Position numbers and translations under genes: made by a program. A stretch of 64,000 nucleotides of DNA from contig CAYMAZ010000001.1 of the NCBI GenBank assembly GCA_964388575.1, positions 78,280-142,279 of the forward strand, in the 5' to 3' direction. This document shows positions 26,378 through 35,257 of the stretch, piece after piece. The stretch's first letter is position 1. Every line of letters begins with the position of its first letter. Below the pieces are notes generated by a model. The model saw only the letters and a list, made by a program, of their open reading frames with translations. It was not told the origin of the DNA and made no database searches. This DNA comes from CAYMAZ01 sp964388575 (GTDB lineage: Bacteria > Bacteroidota > Bacteroidia > Bacteroidales > DTU049).

Positions 26378-27529
26378 ATGGCGAAAAAGTCACATACAAA
26401 AAAGCTGGGGATTTTCAGAGGATTGCTTCTGATGCTGAATTTGATCCTCGCATTGATGATCCTGCTGGCATTGCTTGCCGACAAGGTTAATCCCGAGAGA
26501 AATGACATTTTTGCATTTCTTGGGATGGCTTATCCCATTCTTGTATATCTGAATGTTGCCTTTGTGCTTTTTTGGTTGATTATGAAAAAGCGTTTGTTTT
26601 TGATTTCCTTTGTTGCCTTACTGGTCGGTTACGGAATGTTTTCAAAGTATTTTCAGTATAACGCTTCGCGAAACAGATATCCTGAAAACTTACAGTCATA
26701 CACTGTGATGTCATACAATATTCAATCGTTCAGAACATTTTATTATGATTATTCTCAGGAGTATCTTGACAGTCTTGCAGATTTTCTTTCAGAGATCAAT
26801 CCCGATATCATTTGTTTTCAGGAATATTTCAATGATCTGGAGATGGAAGAAGACATCGTCAGACAGCTCCAGAGAAAACTGGATCTCCCGTACAAGGAAA
26901 TCAGCAGCAGGCTGACAAGACTGAACCGCTATCAGTTTGGCCTGGCTACTTTGTCGAGATTTCCCATCATTCATTCCGGCAAAATACTGAATGCAAATTA
27001 TGAGCAGGAGCTTTCAACCACAAATTATGCAATTTTTTCAGATATCATTATTGACGGAGATACATTCAGAATATACAACATCCACCTGGAGTCAATGAGG
27101 ATCAGTTCTGAGGAAGGCATCTTTGAATCAATCGAGGAAGGTTCACCTTCGGATATCTCAAAGGAAACGAAAAAGTTATTTTCAAAACTACGCAAAGCAT
27201 TTGTTTTCAGGGCAAATCAGTTAAAACCCATTCGTGAACACATGGATAATTCGCCTTATCCGATCATTCTGTGTGGTGATTTCAACGATACACCTGCATC
27301 ATGGGCATATACACAAATATCAGCCGGTTTGCAGGATGCTTTTGTGAAAGCAGGCAGAGGGACAGGAAAAACATATAACGGAAAATATCCTTCTTTCAGA
27401 ATAGATTATATTTTGACTGACAAAAAACTGAAAATTCATTGGTTTGATACTCCCCGGTCTGAATTCAGCGACCACTTTCCAGTGTATACGGTGTTTTCAA
27501 AATCTTCACAGAAGATCGAAAATCAATGA
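26378..27529 (+). CDS. Membrane-anchored endonuclease/exonuclease/phosphatase family protein
   Basis: The start at 26378 (MAKKSHTKK) gives 383 residues with three membrane helices in the first 110 residues, then an EEP domain. Catalytic landmarks are SYNIQSF, DIICFQEYF, the metal/active site region ILCGDFNDTPAS and the final SDHFPVYTVF. Such proteins act on phosphodiesters of lipids or nucleic acids outside the cytoplasmic membrane. The stop overlaps the uvrB start (ATGATG/TGA). Confidence 0.85.
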   Translation: MAKKSHTKKLGIFRGLLLMLNLILALMILLALLADKVNPERNDIFAFLGMAYPILVYLNVAFVLFWLIMKKRLFLISFVALLVGYGMFSKYFQYNASRNRYPENLQSYTVMSYNIQSFRTFYYDYSQEYLDSLADFLSEINPDIICFQEYFNDLEMEEDIVRQLQRKLDLPYKEISSRLTRLNRYQFGLATLSRFPIIHSGKILNANYEQELSTTNYAIFSDIIIDGDTFRIYNIHLESMRISSEEGIFESIEEGSPSDISKETKKLFSKLRKAFVFRANQLKPIREHMDNSPYPIILCGDFNDTPASWAYTQISAGLQDAFVKAGRGTGKTYNGKYPSFRIDYILTDKKLKIHWFDTPRSEFSDHFPVYTVFSKSSQKIENQ

Positions 27530-29550
27530 TGGCAAAGGGTAAATTTAAATTGATTTCTGATTTTATGCCTACCGGTGATCAGCCTCAGGCAATAGATCAG
27601 ATTGTTGAAGGCCTGAATTCGGGCGACAATCACCAGGTTTTGCTTGGTGTAACAGGTTCGGGAAAAACGTTTACAATTGCAAATGTGATTGAAAAAGTTC
27701 AACGACCTACACTTGTCATCAGTCACAACAAAACTCTTGCAGCACAGTTATACAGCGAATTCAAGGCTTTTTTCCCGGATAATGCTGTCGAATATTTTGT
27801 TTCATATTATGATTATTATCAGCCGGAAGCATATCTGCCGTCTACCAATCTGTATATCGAAAAAGATCTTTCAATTAATGATGAAATTGAAAAATTCAGA
27901 CTCAGTGCAACATCTTCATTGTTGTCCGGAAGAAAGGACGTGATTGTGGTGTCTTCAGTTTCATGTATCTACGGTATTGGAAATCCGCATGAATTTTCAG
28001 ATCATATCCTGCAGTTTTCTGTTGGTGATCAGATCAGAAGGGAAGAACTGCTTGAAAAACTTGTGGATATTTTGTACAGCCGTGCCGATACAGATCTGAA
28101 ATATGGAACGTTTCGGGTGAAAGGTGATATTGTTGAGGTTTTTCCAAGTTTTGGAGGGAATAAGTACCGGATATACATGTTCGGGAATGAAATTGAAATG
28201 ATTGAGTCCTATGATGCCCTCAGCAATAAACTGATCGAAGAAAAACAGACAATGATCATTTATCCTGCCAGTATCTTTATGACAAATTCCGGTGTACTGA
28301 AAAGTGTAATCGGAGAAATAAGGCTTGATCTTGACAAACAGGTTGAATATTTAATGAATATCGGAAAAGATGAAGAGTCCAGACGTCTTTTTGAACGTGT
28401 GACCTACGATCTTGAAATGCTGGAAGAACTCGGCTACTGCTCAGGAATTGAAAATTATTCCAGATATTTTGATAAACGGAAACCGGGCGAACGTCCCTAT
28501 TGTCTCATTGATTATTTTCCGGACGATTATCTGATGGTGATAGACGAAAGCCATGTTACAGTTCCACAGGTGAGGGGTATGTACGGTGGAGACCGTTCCC
28601 GGAAACTGATTCTTGTTGATTACGGTTTCAGACTTCCTGCAGCCATGGACAACAGACCACTGAAATTTGATGAATTTGAAATGATTGCCGGTCAGACAAT
28701 TTATGTCAGTGCAACTCCGGGAGATTACGAAATGCAGAAAACCGGCGGTGTGTTTATTGAGCAGGTCATCCGCCCCACGGGATTGCTGGAGCCGGAAGTT
28801 CATATCAGGCCTGTTTTAAATCAGGTGGATGATCTGCTCAATGAAATTAAAATCAACAGAGAAAGGGATGAACGAACACTTGTAACAACACTTACAAAAA
28901 AAATGGCCGAAGAGCTGTCAAAATATCTGCTCAATCTGAATATCCGGACAAAATACATTCATGCTGATGTGGATACTGTTGAGCGTGTCACAATCCTTTC
29001 CGAATTGCGTGAAGGAAAAATTGATGTACTGGTGGGTGTGAATCTGCTCCGTGAAGGACTTGACCTGCCCGAGGTTTCTCTTGTGGCAATCCTTGATGCC
29101 GATAAGGAAGGATTTCTGCGATCAGAAAAAAGTCTAATACAGACGGCCGGCCGTGCTGCGCGCAACATCAACAGCAGGGTGATCATGTATGCCGACAAAG
29201 TGACCGGATCCATGCAGCGCATGATGGATGAAACTGAAAGGAGACGTTCAAAACAGACAGAATATAATATCAAAAACAATATTACTCCGGTGGGCATCTC
29301 AAAGGGTCACATCCCAACAATTTCGCTGAAATCAACTTCTAAGAATGAAAAGGAAAAGTACACCGGTTTTGATCATGAGAATATATCAGTGGCTGCAGAT
29401 CCTGTAGTTCAGTACATGAACAATGATCAGCTGAAAAAATTGATAAAGGAAACTGAAAAACGCATGAAAGAAGCTGCGAAGGAACTTGACTTTATCAAAG
29501 CCGCCCTCTTCCGTGATGAAATTGCAGAACTGAAAAAGATGATGAAATAG
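27526..29550 (+). CDS. uvrB: Excinuclease ABC subunit B
   Basis: The 674-residue protein has Walker A GVTGSGKT (41-48), the beta-hairpin region YYDYYQPEAYLPSTNLYIEK, the DESH box (VIDESHVTVPQ), the helicase motif AGRAARN and a C-terminal UVR motif (LKKLIKETEKRMKEAAKELD) that binds UvrC. It loads damaged DNA in nucleotide excision repair. Two adjacent ATG codons start the gene. It follows the phosphatase gene with an overlap of four bases. Confidence 0.97.
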   Translation: MMAKGKFKLISDFMPTGDQPQAIDQIVEGLNSGDNHQVLLGVTGSGKTFTIANVIEKVQRPTLVISHNKTLAAQLYSEFKAFFPDNAVEYFVSYYDYYQPEAYLPSTNLYIEKDLSINDEIEKFRLSATSSLLSGRKDVIVVSSVSCIYGIGNPHEFSDHILQFSVGDQIRREELLEKLVDILYSRADTDLKYGTFRVKGDIVEVFPSFGGNKYRIYMFGNEIEMIESYDALSNKLIEEKQTMIIYPASIFMTNSGVLKSVIGEIRLDLDKQVEYLMNIGKDEESRRLFERVTYDLEMLEELGYCSGIENYSRYFDKRKPGERPYCLIDYFPDDYLMVIDESHVTVPQVRGMYGGDRSRKLILVDYGFRLPAAMDNRPLKFDEFEMIAGQTIYVSATPGDYEMQKTGGVFIEQVIRPTGLLEPEVHIRPVLNQVDDLLNEIKINRERDERTLVTTLTKKMAEELSKYLLNLNIRTKYIHADVDTVERVTILSELREGKIDVLVGVNLLREGLDLPEVSLVAILDADKEGFLRSEKSLIQTAGRAARNINSRVIMYADKVTGSMQRMMDETERRRSKQTEYNIKNNITPVGISKGHIPTISLKSTSKNEKEKYTGFDHENISVAADPVVQYMNNDQLKKLIKETEKRMKEAAKELDFIKAALFRDEIAELKKMMK

Positions 29551-29606
29551 GTAGATGAAGATTTCATGAGCTGCTTTAATTGAAAACTTTCCATTTTATA
29601 ATATAT

Positions 29607-29762
29607 CGTCCCTACGAGACTTATGAAGTTTTGTAAGTTGTATTTTTACCAATATTTTGTCCCTGACGGGACAAGAATGAATGAAACATCAGTTGCCTCG
29701 TAGAGGCAATATATCGGTAAAGCCAAGCCACAAGTGAGCTTTTTATGCCGTCAGGTGTGAGA
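29607..29762. repeat. Palindromic intergenic repeat unit
   Basis: This non-coding stretch holds an imperfect palindrome GTCCCTACGAGAC (29608-29620), a perfect hairpin TTGTCCC-TGAC-GGGACAA (29657-29674) and a perfect hairpin TTGCCTC-GTA-GAGGCAA (29693-29709). The phrasing 'accaatattttgtccc' and 'gaggcaatatatcggta' resembles a dispersed intergenic repeat I have seen in Bacteroidetes genomes. No second copy occurs in this window. Confidence 0.6.
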
Positions 29763-29825
29763 TTAAGAAAATAAACGGGGACCCTGTTTTTGCATGAAAA
29801 ACCTATCTGTTGTTATATTCGCAGC

Positions 29826-30779
29826 CTATTCCAGTTTCGATTTATTGATATTCGGTTTCTTATTCGGCGCGATAAACAGGCTGGCATTGATTTCAAATCC
29901 GATAAGAAGCACAATGGCATTGTAATAAAGCCAGAGGAAGAAAACAAGAATAACACCGAGGACACCATATATCTTATTATAACTTGCAAAATGATTGACA
30001 AAGAAATTGAAGCCAAGGGAGATCACAATAAAAAAGAAACTGGAAAAAATGCTACCGGGGCTGAAAAACCGAAATTTGACTTTATGCGGCGTGCCCAAAG
30101 TATACATTATTGATAACCAGGTGAGCATCATAAAGAATAATATCAGCCATCGCCCATACTGAAGTGCGGCCACATAGAAGCCGGCTCCGAAAATATTTTG
30201 TTCACGCAGCCATAGAACAAGGGTCTTATTAAAAGAAATAAATGCCAGTGAGAGTAAAATAATGGCAAAAAAGGTCAGAGTAAGCCAGAGGGAAACCAGG
30301 ATTTTTTTTATATAACTTCGCTTGTCAACAAGGTGATGGGATTTGTTGAAGGTGCTTAAAATTGAATTCATATTTGATACTGAATAAAAAATTGAAAGCA
30401 CAAATACAACTGAAGTAAGTCCGAATCTTGGTGTATAAAGGATATCCCGTATTGTTGATTCGAAAGCTTTGTAGCTGTATTCAGGCATGATGCTCTGTAG
30501 GGTCTGCATAAACGTTTCCTGAAATCCCGCTGATGAAAAATAGGGCAGAAGTGTGACAAAAAAAATCATGGCAGGGAATAATGACATGAAAAGTTTGAAT
30601 GCCAGCGCAGAGCCTCTGATGCCGATAGATTCATTGCGAAGTCCTGAAAAGAAAAAACTAACAAAGTCGAACAGAGAAATTTTACCTGAACCAATGAAAT
30701 AATGTGATTTGGAATAATTGACAGCTGAATTTCTGACTTTTAATGCAGTTTTCAGAATTTTCCTTCTGGCTTTTTTCAT
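29826..30779 (-). CDS. YihY/BrkB family inner membrane protein
   Basis: The 317-residue protein has six membrane helices in the YihY pattern: an amphipathic N-terminus, LAFKLFMSLFPAMIFFVTLL, SVVFVLSIFYSVSNMNSILS, a conserved WLYYNAIVLLIGFEINA near the end. The family was once called tRNA-processing RNase BN, which is wrong, and its function is unsettled. It starts six bases after the nadC stop on the same strand. Confidence 0.88.
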   Translation of the reverse strand: MKKARRKILKTALKVRNSAVNYSKSHYFIGSGKISLFDFVSFFFSGLRNESIGIRGSALAFKLFMSLFPAMIFFVTLLPYFSSAGFQETFMQTLQSIMPEYSYKAFESTIRDILYTPRFGLTSVVFVLSIFYSVSNMNSILSTFNKSHHLVDKRSYIKKILVSLWLTLTFFAIILLSLAFISFNKTLVLWLREQNIFGAGFYVAALQYGRWLILFFMMLTWLSIMYTLGTPHKVKFRFFSPGSIFSSFFFIVISLGFNFFVNHFASYNKIYGVLGVILVFFLWLYYNAIVLLIGFEINASLFIAPNKKPNINKSKLE

Positions 30780-30785
30780 ATTTTG

Positions 30786-31619
30786 TCAGATTGCTTTCAG
30801 GCTGAGATCAAGGCTTCTGACATGATGCGTAAGTGCACCCATGGATATGAAATCAACCCCGGTTTCAGCATAACTTCTGATCGTTGATTCGTTGATCATT
30901 CCTGAAGCCTCTGTTTCCATTTGCCGGTTTATCATGTGTACTGCTTCCCGCATAAGCTTAGGAGTGAAATTATCAAACATAACCCGGTTGACTTTGCCAA
31001 ACGCAATAACCTCACGAAGCTCTGTCAGGTTGCGAACTTCAATTTCAACTGGAAGTTCAAGTTGTTTGTTCTCCAGATACTGATATACATTTTGAAGAGC
31101 CTGCCTGATCCCTCCGGAGAAATCAACATGATTGTCCTTGATCAGGATCATATCATACAACCCAAATCTGTGATTGTCCCCTCCGCCAATCTGAACAGCC
31201 ATTTTCTCGGGCAATCTGAACTGAGGTGTGGTTTTACGTGTGTCGAGAAGTTTGACAGGCAGGTCACTGATCAGATCCACAAGTGAGCGTGTGTAGGTAG
31301 CAATCCCGCTCATTCGTTGCATGAAATTCAGCAAAACGCGTTCAACACTCAGCAACGACCAGATGCGTCCTTCAAGATAAAAGGCAATATCGTCAGGGAT
31401 AACCCGATCCCCGTCTTTTTTTATCAGTCTGATTGATATTCCGGGATCATGATAATGTATGATTTGTTGTGCAACCTGGATACCTGCAATCACTCCCTGC
31501 TGCTTGACGAGCAATTGCATTTTTCCCCTACAGTCCTCAGAAACTGTTGATTGTGTTGTATGATCACCATCTTTTATGTCTTCTTCAAGTGATCTTCTGA
31601 TTATTTCCTCAAGTTCCAT
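30786..31619 (-). CDS. nadC: Quinolinate phosphoribosyltransferase (decarboxylating)
   Basis: The 277-residue enzyme of NAD synthesis converts quinolinate and PRPP to nicotinate mononucleotide. Visible motifs are EDIKDGDHTT, the VERVLLNFMQRMSGIAT segment, LDTRKTTPQFR, DNHRFGLYDMILIKDNH and the C-terminal TGVDFISMGALTHH. It lies between a DUF4783-like gene and yihY on the same strand. No nadA or nadB is present in the window. Confidence 0.96.
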   Translation of the reverse strand: MELEEIIRRSLEEDIKDGDHTTQSTVSEDCRGKMQLLVKQQGVIAGIQVAQQIIHYHDPGISIRLIKKDGDRVIPDDIAFYLEGRIWSLLSVERVLLNFMQRMSGIATYTRSLVDLISDLPVKLLDTRKTTPQFRLPEKMAVQIGGGDNHRFGLYDMILIKDNHVDFSGGIRQALQNVYQYLENKQLELPVEIEVRNLTELREVIAFGKVNRVMFDNFTPKLMREAVHMINRQMETEASGMINESTIRSYAETGVDFISMGALTHHVRSLDLSLKAI

Positions 31620-31624
31620 AAATA

Positions 31625-32095
31625 TTATTCGAATTTCAGTATTGTCAGTTGCTGCCTTCCGGAAATCTCTTTGATCAGATAATATACCCTGAATGATTCT
31701 CCCTTTTCTGTTGCATATGTTCCGATGACAAAACTTGATTTTTCACCGCCTGAAATTCCTTCGTTAATTATTGAAAACGATTTGGGGGCATATCTTGAAA
31801 AGAAATTCTTCATGAGTAATTCTGCCTGAGCCTTGCTGTATGAACCCTGAGCACCTGGAATTGATAACTCAATGGTCGTGAAAAAGAATGAAGCAAGTGA
31901 ATTTGAGTTTCCTGAAGAAATCGCATTTTGTATTGTTTTGTCAGTGGATTGTTGCTGATCCAGAGAATCGTGGCTCATAAAAAGAAAATCCGGCTCAGTG
32001 ATAACCGGAGGATGTTCTGAAAATGCAAAAATATTGATATTGATTAAACAACATGCGCTGAATATTAATGGGATAATAAAAAAAAATCTTTTCAT
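31625..32095 (-). CDS. DUF4783-like secreted protein
   Basis: The start at 32095 (MKRFFFIIPLIFSACCLINI) gives a signal peptide and 156 residues. An ATG-free extension to 32128 is less likely. The mature part has the DUF4783 look: SSGNSNSLASFFFTTIELSI, then a lipocalin/SnoaL-like segment. Genes of this family often sit beside nadC in Bacteroidetes, as here with a five-base gap. Function is unknown. Confidence 0.68.
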   Translation of the reverse strand: MKRFFFIIPLIFSACCLININIFAFSEHPPVITEPDFLFMSHDSLDQQQSTDKTIQNAISSGNSNSLASFFFTTIELSIPGAQGSYSKAQAELLMKNFFSRYAPKSFSIINEGISGGEKSSFVIGTYATEKGESFRVYYLIKEISGRQQLTILKFE

Positions 32096-32228
32096 AGCCG
32101 TAATTTTTATGATATAAGCAAATAACACGCCAAAGAAAAAAATATAACTTTTGAGTTCAAAGTTACTGAATTAATTTTAAATGTGTTTGGGGAATATTTG
32201 AATTGTTGTATCTTTATGGAAAAATTTT

Positions 32229-32711
32229 ATGTCAATAAAATATCATTCAGGTGTTTATGTTCTACATCGTAGTCTTGTCGTACATATTTCCGAAGAAAAA
32301 GCCTGGGATTTTTTGTCTGATCCTTCAAATCTGCAGAAAATTACACCTTCGTCAATGAATTTTCAAATTGCTTTTACATCCGGTCAGAAAGGGACGATGT
32401 ATCCCGGGCAGATTATTTGCTACAAAGTCAGTCCCTTTCCGTTTATTCGTTCAAACTGGGTGACTGAAATAACTCATGTTAAAGAAGGTTTTTATTTTGT
32501 TGATGAGCAACGTTTCGGCCCATACAGATTCTGGCAACATCAGCATTTGATGTCTCCTGATGAAAAAGGAACAAGGCTTGAAGACATCGTCAGTTTTAAA
32601 CTTCCTTTTGGTGTGGTCGGGCGAATGCTCGGTGGATGGCTTGTGAAACGTAAGCTGAATGAGATATTTGAGTTCAGGGAAAAGTATTTGAAATCGTACT
32701 TCAACGAATAA
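32229..32711 (+). CDS. SRPBCC-fold ligand-binding protein
   Basis: The 160-residue protein has the START/SRPBCC pattern: HRSLVVHISEEKAWDFLSDP at the N-terminus, WVTEITHVKEGFYFVDEQ and a C-terminal helix (LVKRKLNEIFEFREKYLK). The family binds hydrophobic ligands. No enzyme partner is adjacent, so the ligand is unknown. Confidence 0.8.
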   Translation: MSIKYHSGVYVLHRSLVVHISEEKAWDFLSDPSNLQKITPSSMNFQIAFTSGQKGTMYPGQIICYKVSPFPFIRSNWVTEITHVKEGFYFVDEQRFGPYRFWQHQHLMSPDEKGTRLEDIVSFKLPFGVVGRMLGGWLVKRKLNEIFEFREKYLKSYFNE

Positions 32712-32912
32712 TTGAAGATAGCATGTTTGACGCCTTTGCGTAAAACAGAAGCTAAGCGATCTTTGTCAAAGAAATTAATAGATGTTCCTATGTTTCTTAC
32801 ATTGCCAAAGAAATGCATTCAACCAACAACGGAAAAAAATTTGTATAGCAGAACTTCTAAATAAGCAATGGGAGAAAATCTTCTAATTTAGAATCTGTTT
32901 AAATAAAATGTG

Positions 32913-32920
32913 TATTTTTG
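32913..32920 (+). promoter_or_regulatory. -7 box of the DUF255 gene
   Basis: TATTTTTG matches TAnnTTTG and ends 12 bases before the ATG at 32933, predicting a very short leader. Confidence 0.4.
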
Positions 32921-32932
32921 TAAAAAAATGAA

Positions 32933-34765
32933 ATGAATTTTCGAAAAGAACATTATCAAAAAAACAATCTTGCTCATTCGGTATCGCCTTATTTGAGGCA
33001 ACATTCTGCTAATCCTGTCTGGTGGCAGGAATTTTCGGATGAAGTATTGAAATTTGCAGAAGCAGAGAACAAACCACTTCTTTTTTCAGGAGGATATTCT
33101 ACCTGCCACTGGTGTCATGTGATGGCTCTTGATGCCTTTTCACATATTCCAACTGCTGAATTTCTCAATGAGCATTTTGTGTGTATAAAAATTGATCGTG
33201 AAATGCGTCCTGACATTGATGCATGGATGATGTCGTATGCTCAATATACAACAGGGCAGGGGGGATGGCCTCTGAACGTATTTGTGAATCATGAACTGAA
33301 ACCGTTTTTTGCAATGATGTATGCTCCCTCGCAGGAGGGAAATTACGGACAGCCTTCTTTCCGAAGGATTCTTGAGTATGTTTTGAAGAAATATCAGTCA
33401 GAGCAGAATCTGCTGACATCCTGGAATATGAATGATGTTTTGTCAGATAGGTCAGCTCAGATAAACATCGGCAACAATCAGGACGAAGTGTTTCAGGATA
33501 TGATTCAGTATTTTGATTCTGAGGAAGGAGGTGTTTCCGGAAGGAATAAGTTTCCTCCTCACAACACCTTGCATTATTTGTTAACATTGGAGCATGAAAA
33601 TGAGGACATACACAATTTTGTGAGACTGACACTGATGAAAATGGCAACAGGCGGTCTGCATGATCATCTTCAGGGAGGGTTTTACAGATATTGTACAGAT
33701 CCCGAATGGAATATTCCCCATTTTGAGAAAATGCTGTATGATCAGGCCATGATGCTGATGAACTATTCACTGGCCGCACACCGATATGAAGGAAAAGAAT
33801 ATCAGACGATTGTCAAGTATATCCTTAAATGTCTTGATGAAACTTTCAGCTTTCAAGGAATGTATGTTTCTGCACATGATGCTGACACAGACCATGAAGA
33901 AGGATTGACATATCTCTGGGATGAAAATGACATCAATGATCTTTTGGACGATCATGAACTGTATGAGTTTCACAAAATCTACCGTTTTATTCCTTTTGAA
34001 GGAAAGCAGCACCTGATGAGAGCCGGAGTCGGTGATCCTGGGTCAATAAATGAAAAACTGCTGAATTTCAGAAACGAGCGTGAACAGCCATTCAGAGATG
34101 ACAAAATCATTACATCGTGGAATGCACTGGCCGGTATCGGACTGATTATGGCTCACAGATATGTTGAGGCAGTAACGCTTACAAAAGCTGTTGTTTTGTT
34201 TGAAAAATTGATCCAGAATCACATGCTCGCAAATGGTCTGATCGCACATTCTTCTTACGATGGTAGAATTCAGGAGAAAACGTTTCTTGAAGATATGGCC
34301 TCCATGCTCCTGTTTGCAACGTATCTGATTGAACATGATGCAATTGATATGACCGTTGCTGAAAAAATCTATCATGGATTGATGACATTCAGAAAGGATG
34401 ACAAATGGTTTGAATCCAATGATCCTCTGCTTGGCGCTATCCCTGCATCAACGCATGACCATCCCTATCCGTCACCAGTGTCTTTGGCTGAAGTTGCGGT
34501 TTCAAGATTTACTCTTCTGAGCGGTGCAAACCATAAGCAATTACAAATGAAAAAAGTTTTGGTTTATGATTATTTTAATCTTGCTGTCAAATGGTCTAAC
34601 GGAGATTTTCCCCTGATTGAAAGTCCGGACCCCATTCGTTATTCCGAGCTACCTGCCGGCATAATCAGACATAAGGGAAATGTCTGGACTATATGCATTC
34701 ATCAATCTTGCAGGGCAGCGGATCAGGAACAGATATATCAAATGTTATGTCACAAAAAAGCTTAA
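32933..34765 (+). CDS. DUF255 (YyaL/SPATA20-like) thioredoxin-fold protein
   Basis: The 610-residue protein starts with the family signature NPVWWQEFSDEVLKFAEAEN and the redox motif C-H-W-C (Cys 58 and Cys 61), followed by the GGWPLNVF segment. The rest is an (alpha/alpha)6 barrel resembling N-acylglucosamine epimerase or glycosidase folds (GGFYRYCTDPEWNIPHFEKM). It is shorter than the usual roughly 680 residues. The biochemical role is not established. It converges with the next gene by a four-base overlap. Confidence 0.9.
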   Translation: MNFRKEHYQKNNLAHSVSPYLRQHSANPVWWQEFSDEVLKFAEAENKPLLFSGGYSTCHWCHVMALDAFSHIPTAEFLNEHFVCIKIDREMRPDIDAWMMSYAQYTTGQGGWPLNVFVNHELKPFFAMMYAPSQEGNYGQPSFRRILEYVLKKYQSEQNLLTSWNMNDVLSDRSAQINIGNNQDEVFQDMIQYFDSEEGGVSGRNKFPPHNTLHYLLTLEHENEDIHNFVRLTLMKMATGGLHDHLQGGFYRYCTDPEWNIPHFEKMLYDQAMMLMNYSLAAHRYEGKEYQTIVKYILKCLDETFSFQGMYVSAHDADTDHEEGLTYLWDENDINDLLDDHELYEFHKIYRFIPFEGKQHLMRAGVGDPGSINEKLLNFRNEREQPFRDDKIITSWNALAGIGLIMAHRYVEAVTLTKAVVLFEKLIQNHMLANGLIAHSSYDGRIQEKTFLEDMASMLLFATYLIEHDAIDMTVAEKIYHGLMTFRKDDKWFESNDPLLGAIPASTHDHPYPSPVSLAEVAVSRFTLLSGANHKQLQMKKVLVYDYFNLAVKWSNGDFPLIESPDPIRYSELPAGIIRHKGNVWTICIHQSCRAADQEQIYQMLCHKKA

Positions 34766-35256
34766 TTCCCCAAATTTTGATTCTGATATTCCTGTTTGCG
34801 TGGTTTTTCTCTGATTGTCCGAACCTGATCTCCCTTTTGATATATGACAATCTTACTGAGTTTCCCCTTTTCATTATATATTTTCCATTTGCCTTCCCAG
34901 TAGTAATAAATCGCTTCCGGATCATCAAGTATTAAATATGACCATCCTTTTTTCTCTCGTTTTCCATTTGGATAGAAGCGCTTTTCACGAGCTTTCTGTT
35001 TAAAATATCGTGATTTTACAAAAGGACTACCATCCGGATGATAGAGCACCCATTTCCCTACGGGCTTTCCGTTTTTGTATCTCCCCGTTGAGTTAATGAT
35101 GGTGCTTTCCTCATCAAGATAATATATCCAACGACCGTGAGGTTGCATTGACTCATTGAAAGTGTTTAGTTTATTTTTGGGTGTTTGGGAGTAAAACCCA
35201 GTCCTGAAGAAAAAAACAAAGGCAGTGAAGAAACAAATTTTTAGAAATATCTGCAT
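34762..35256 (-). CDS. Secreted MORN-like (YwqK-type) repeat protein
   Basis: The 164-residue protein has an N-terminal signal (FLKICFFTAFVFFFRTGFYS) and MORN-like repeats typical of YwqK-type proteins: GRYKNGKPVGKWVLYHPDGS, KWKIYNEKGKLSKIVIY. Such repeats are found in Bacteroidetes envelope proteins. The 'antitoxin' label sometimes attached to the family is not supported here because no toxin neighbour exists. Confidence 0.75.
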   Translation of the reverse strand: MQIFLKICFFTAFVFFFRTGFYSQTPKNKLNTFNESMQPHGRWIYYLDEESTIINSTGRYKNGKPVGKWVLYHPDGSPFVKSRYFKQKAREKRFYPNGKREKKGWSYLILDDPEAIYYYWEGKWKIYNEKGKLSKIVIYQKGDQVRTIREKPRKQEYQNQNLGN

Positions 35257-35257
35257 T

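Noticed and set aside
34762..35256. Toxin-antitoxin role for the MORN-like protein
   Set aside because: It has a signal peptide and no adjacent toxin gene; the antitoxin label is only a family name habit.
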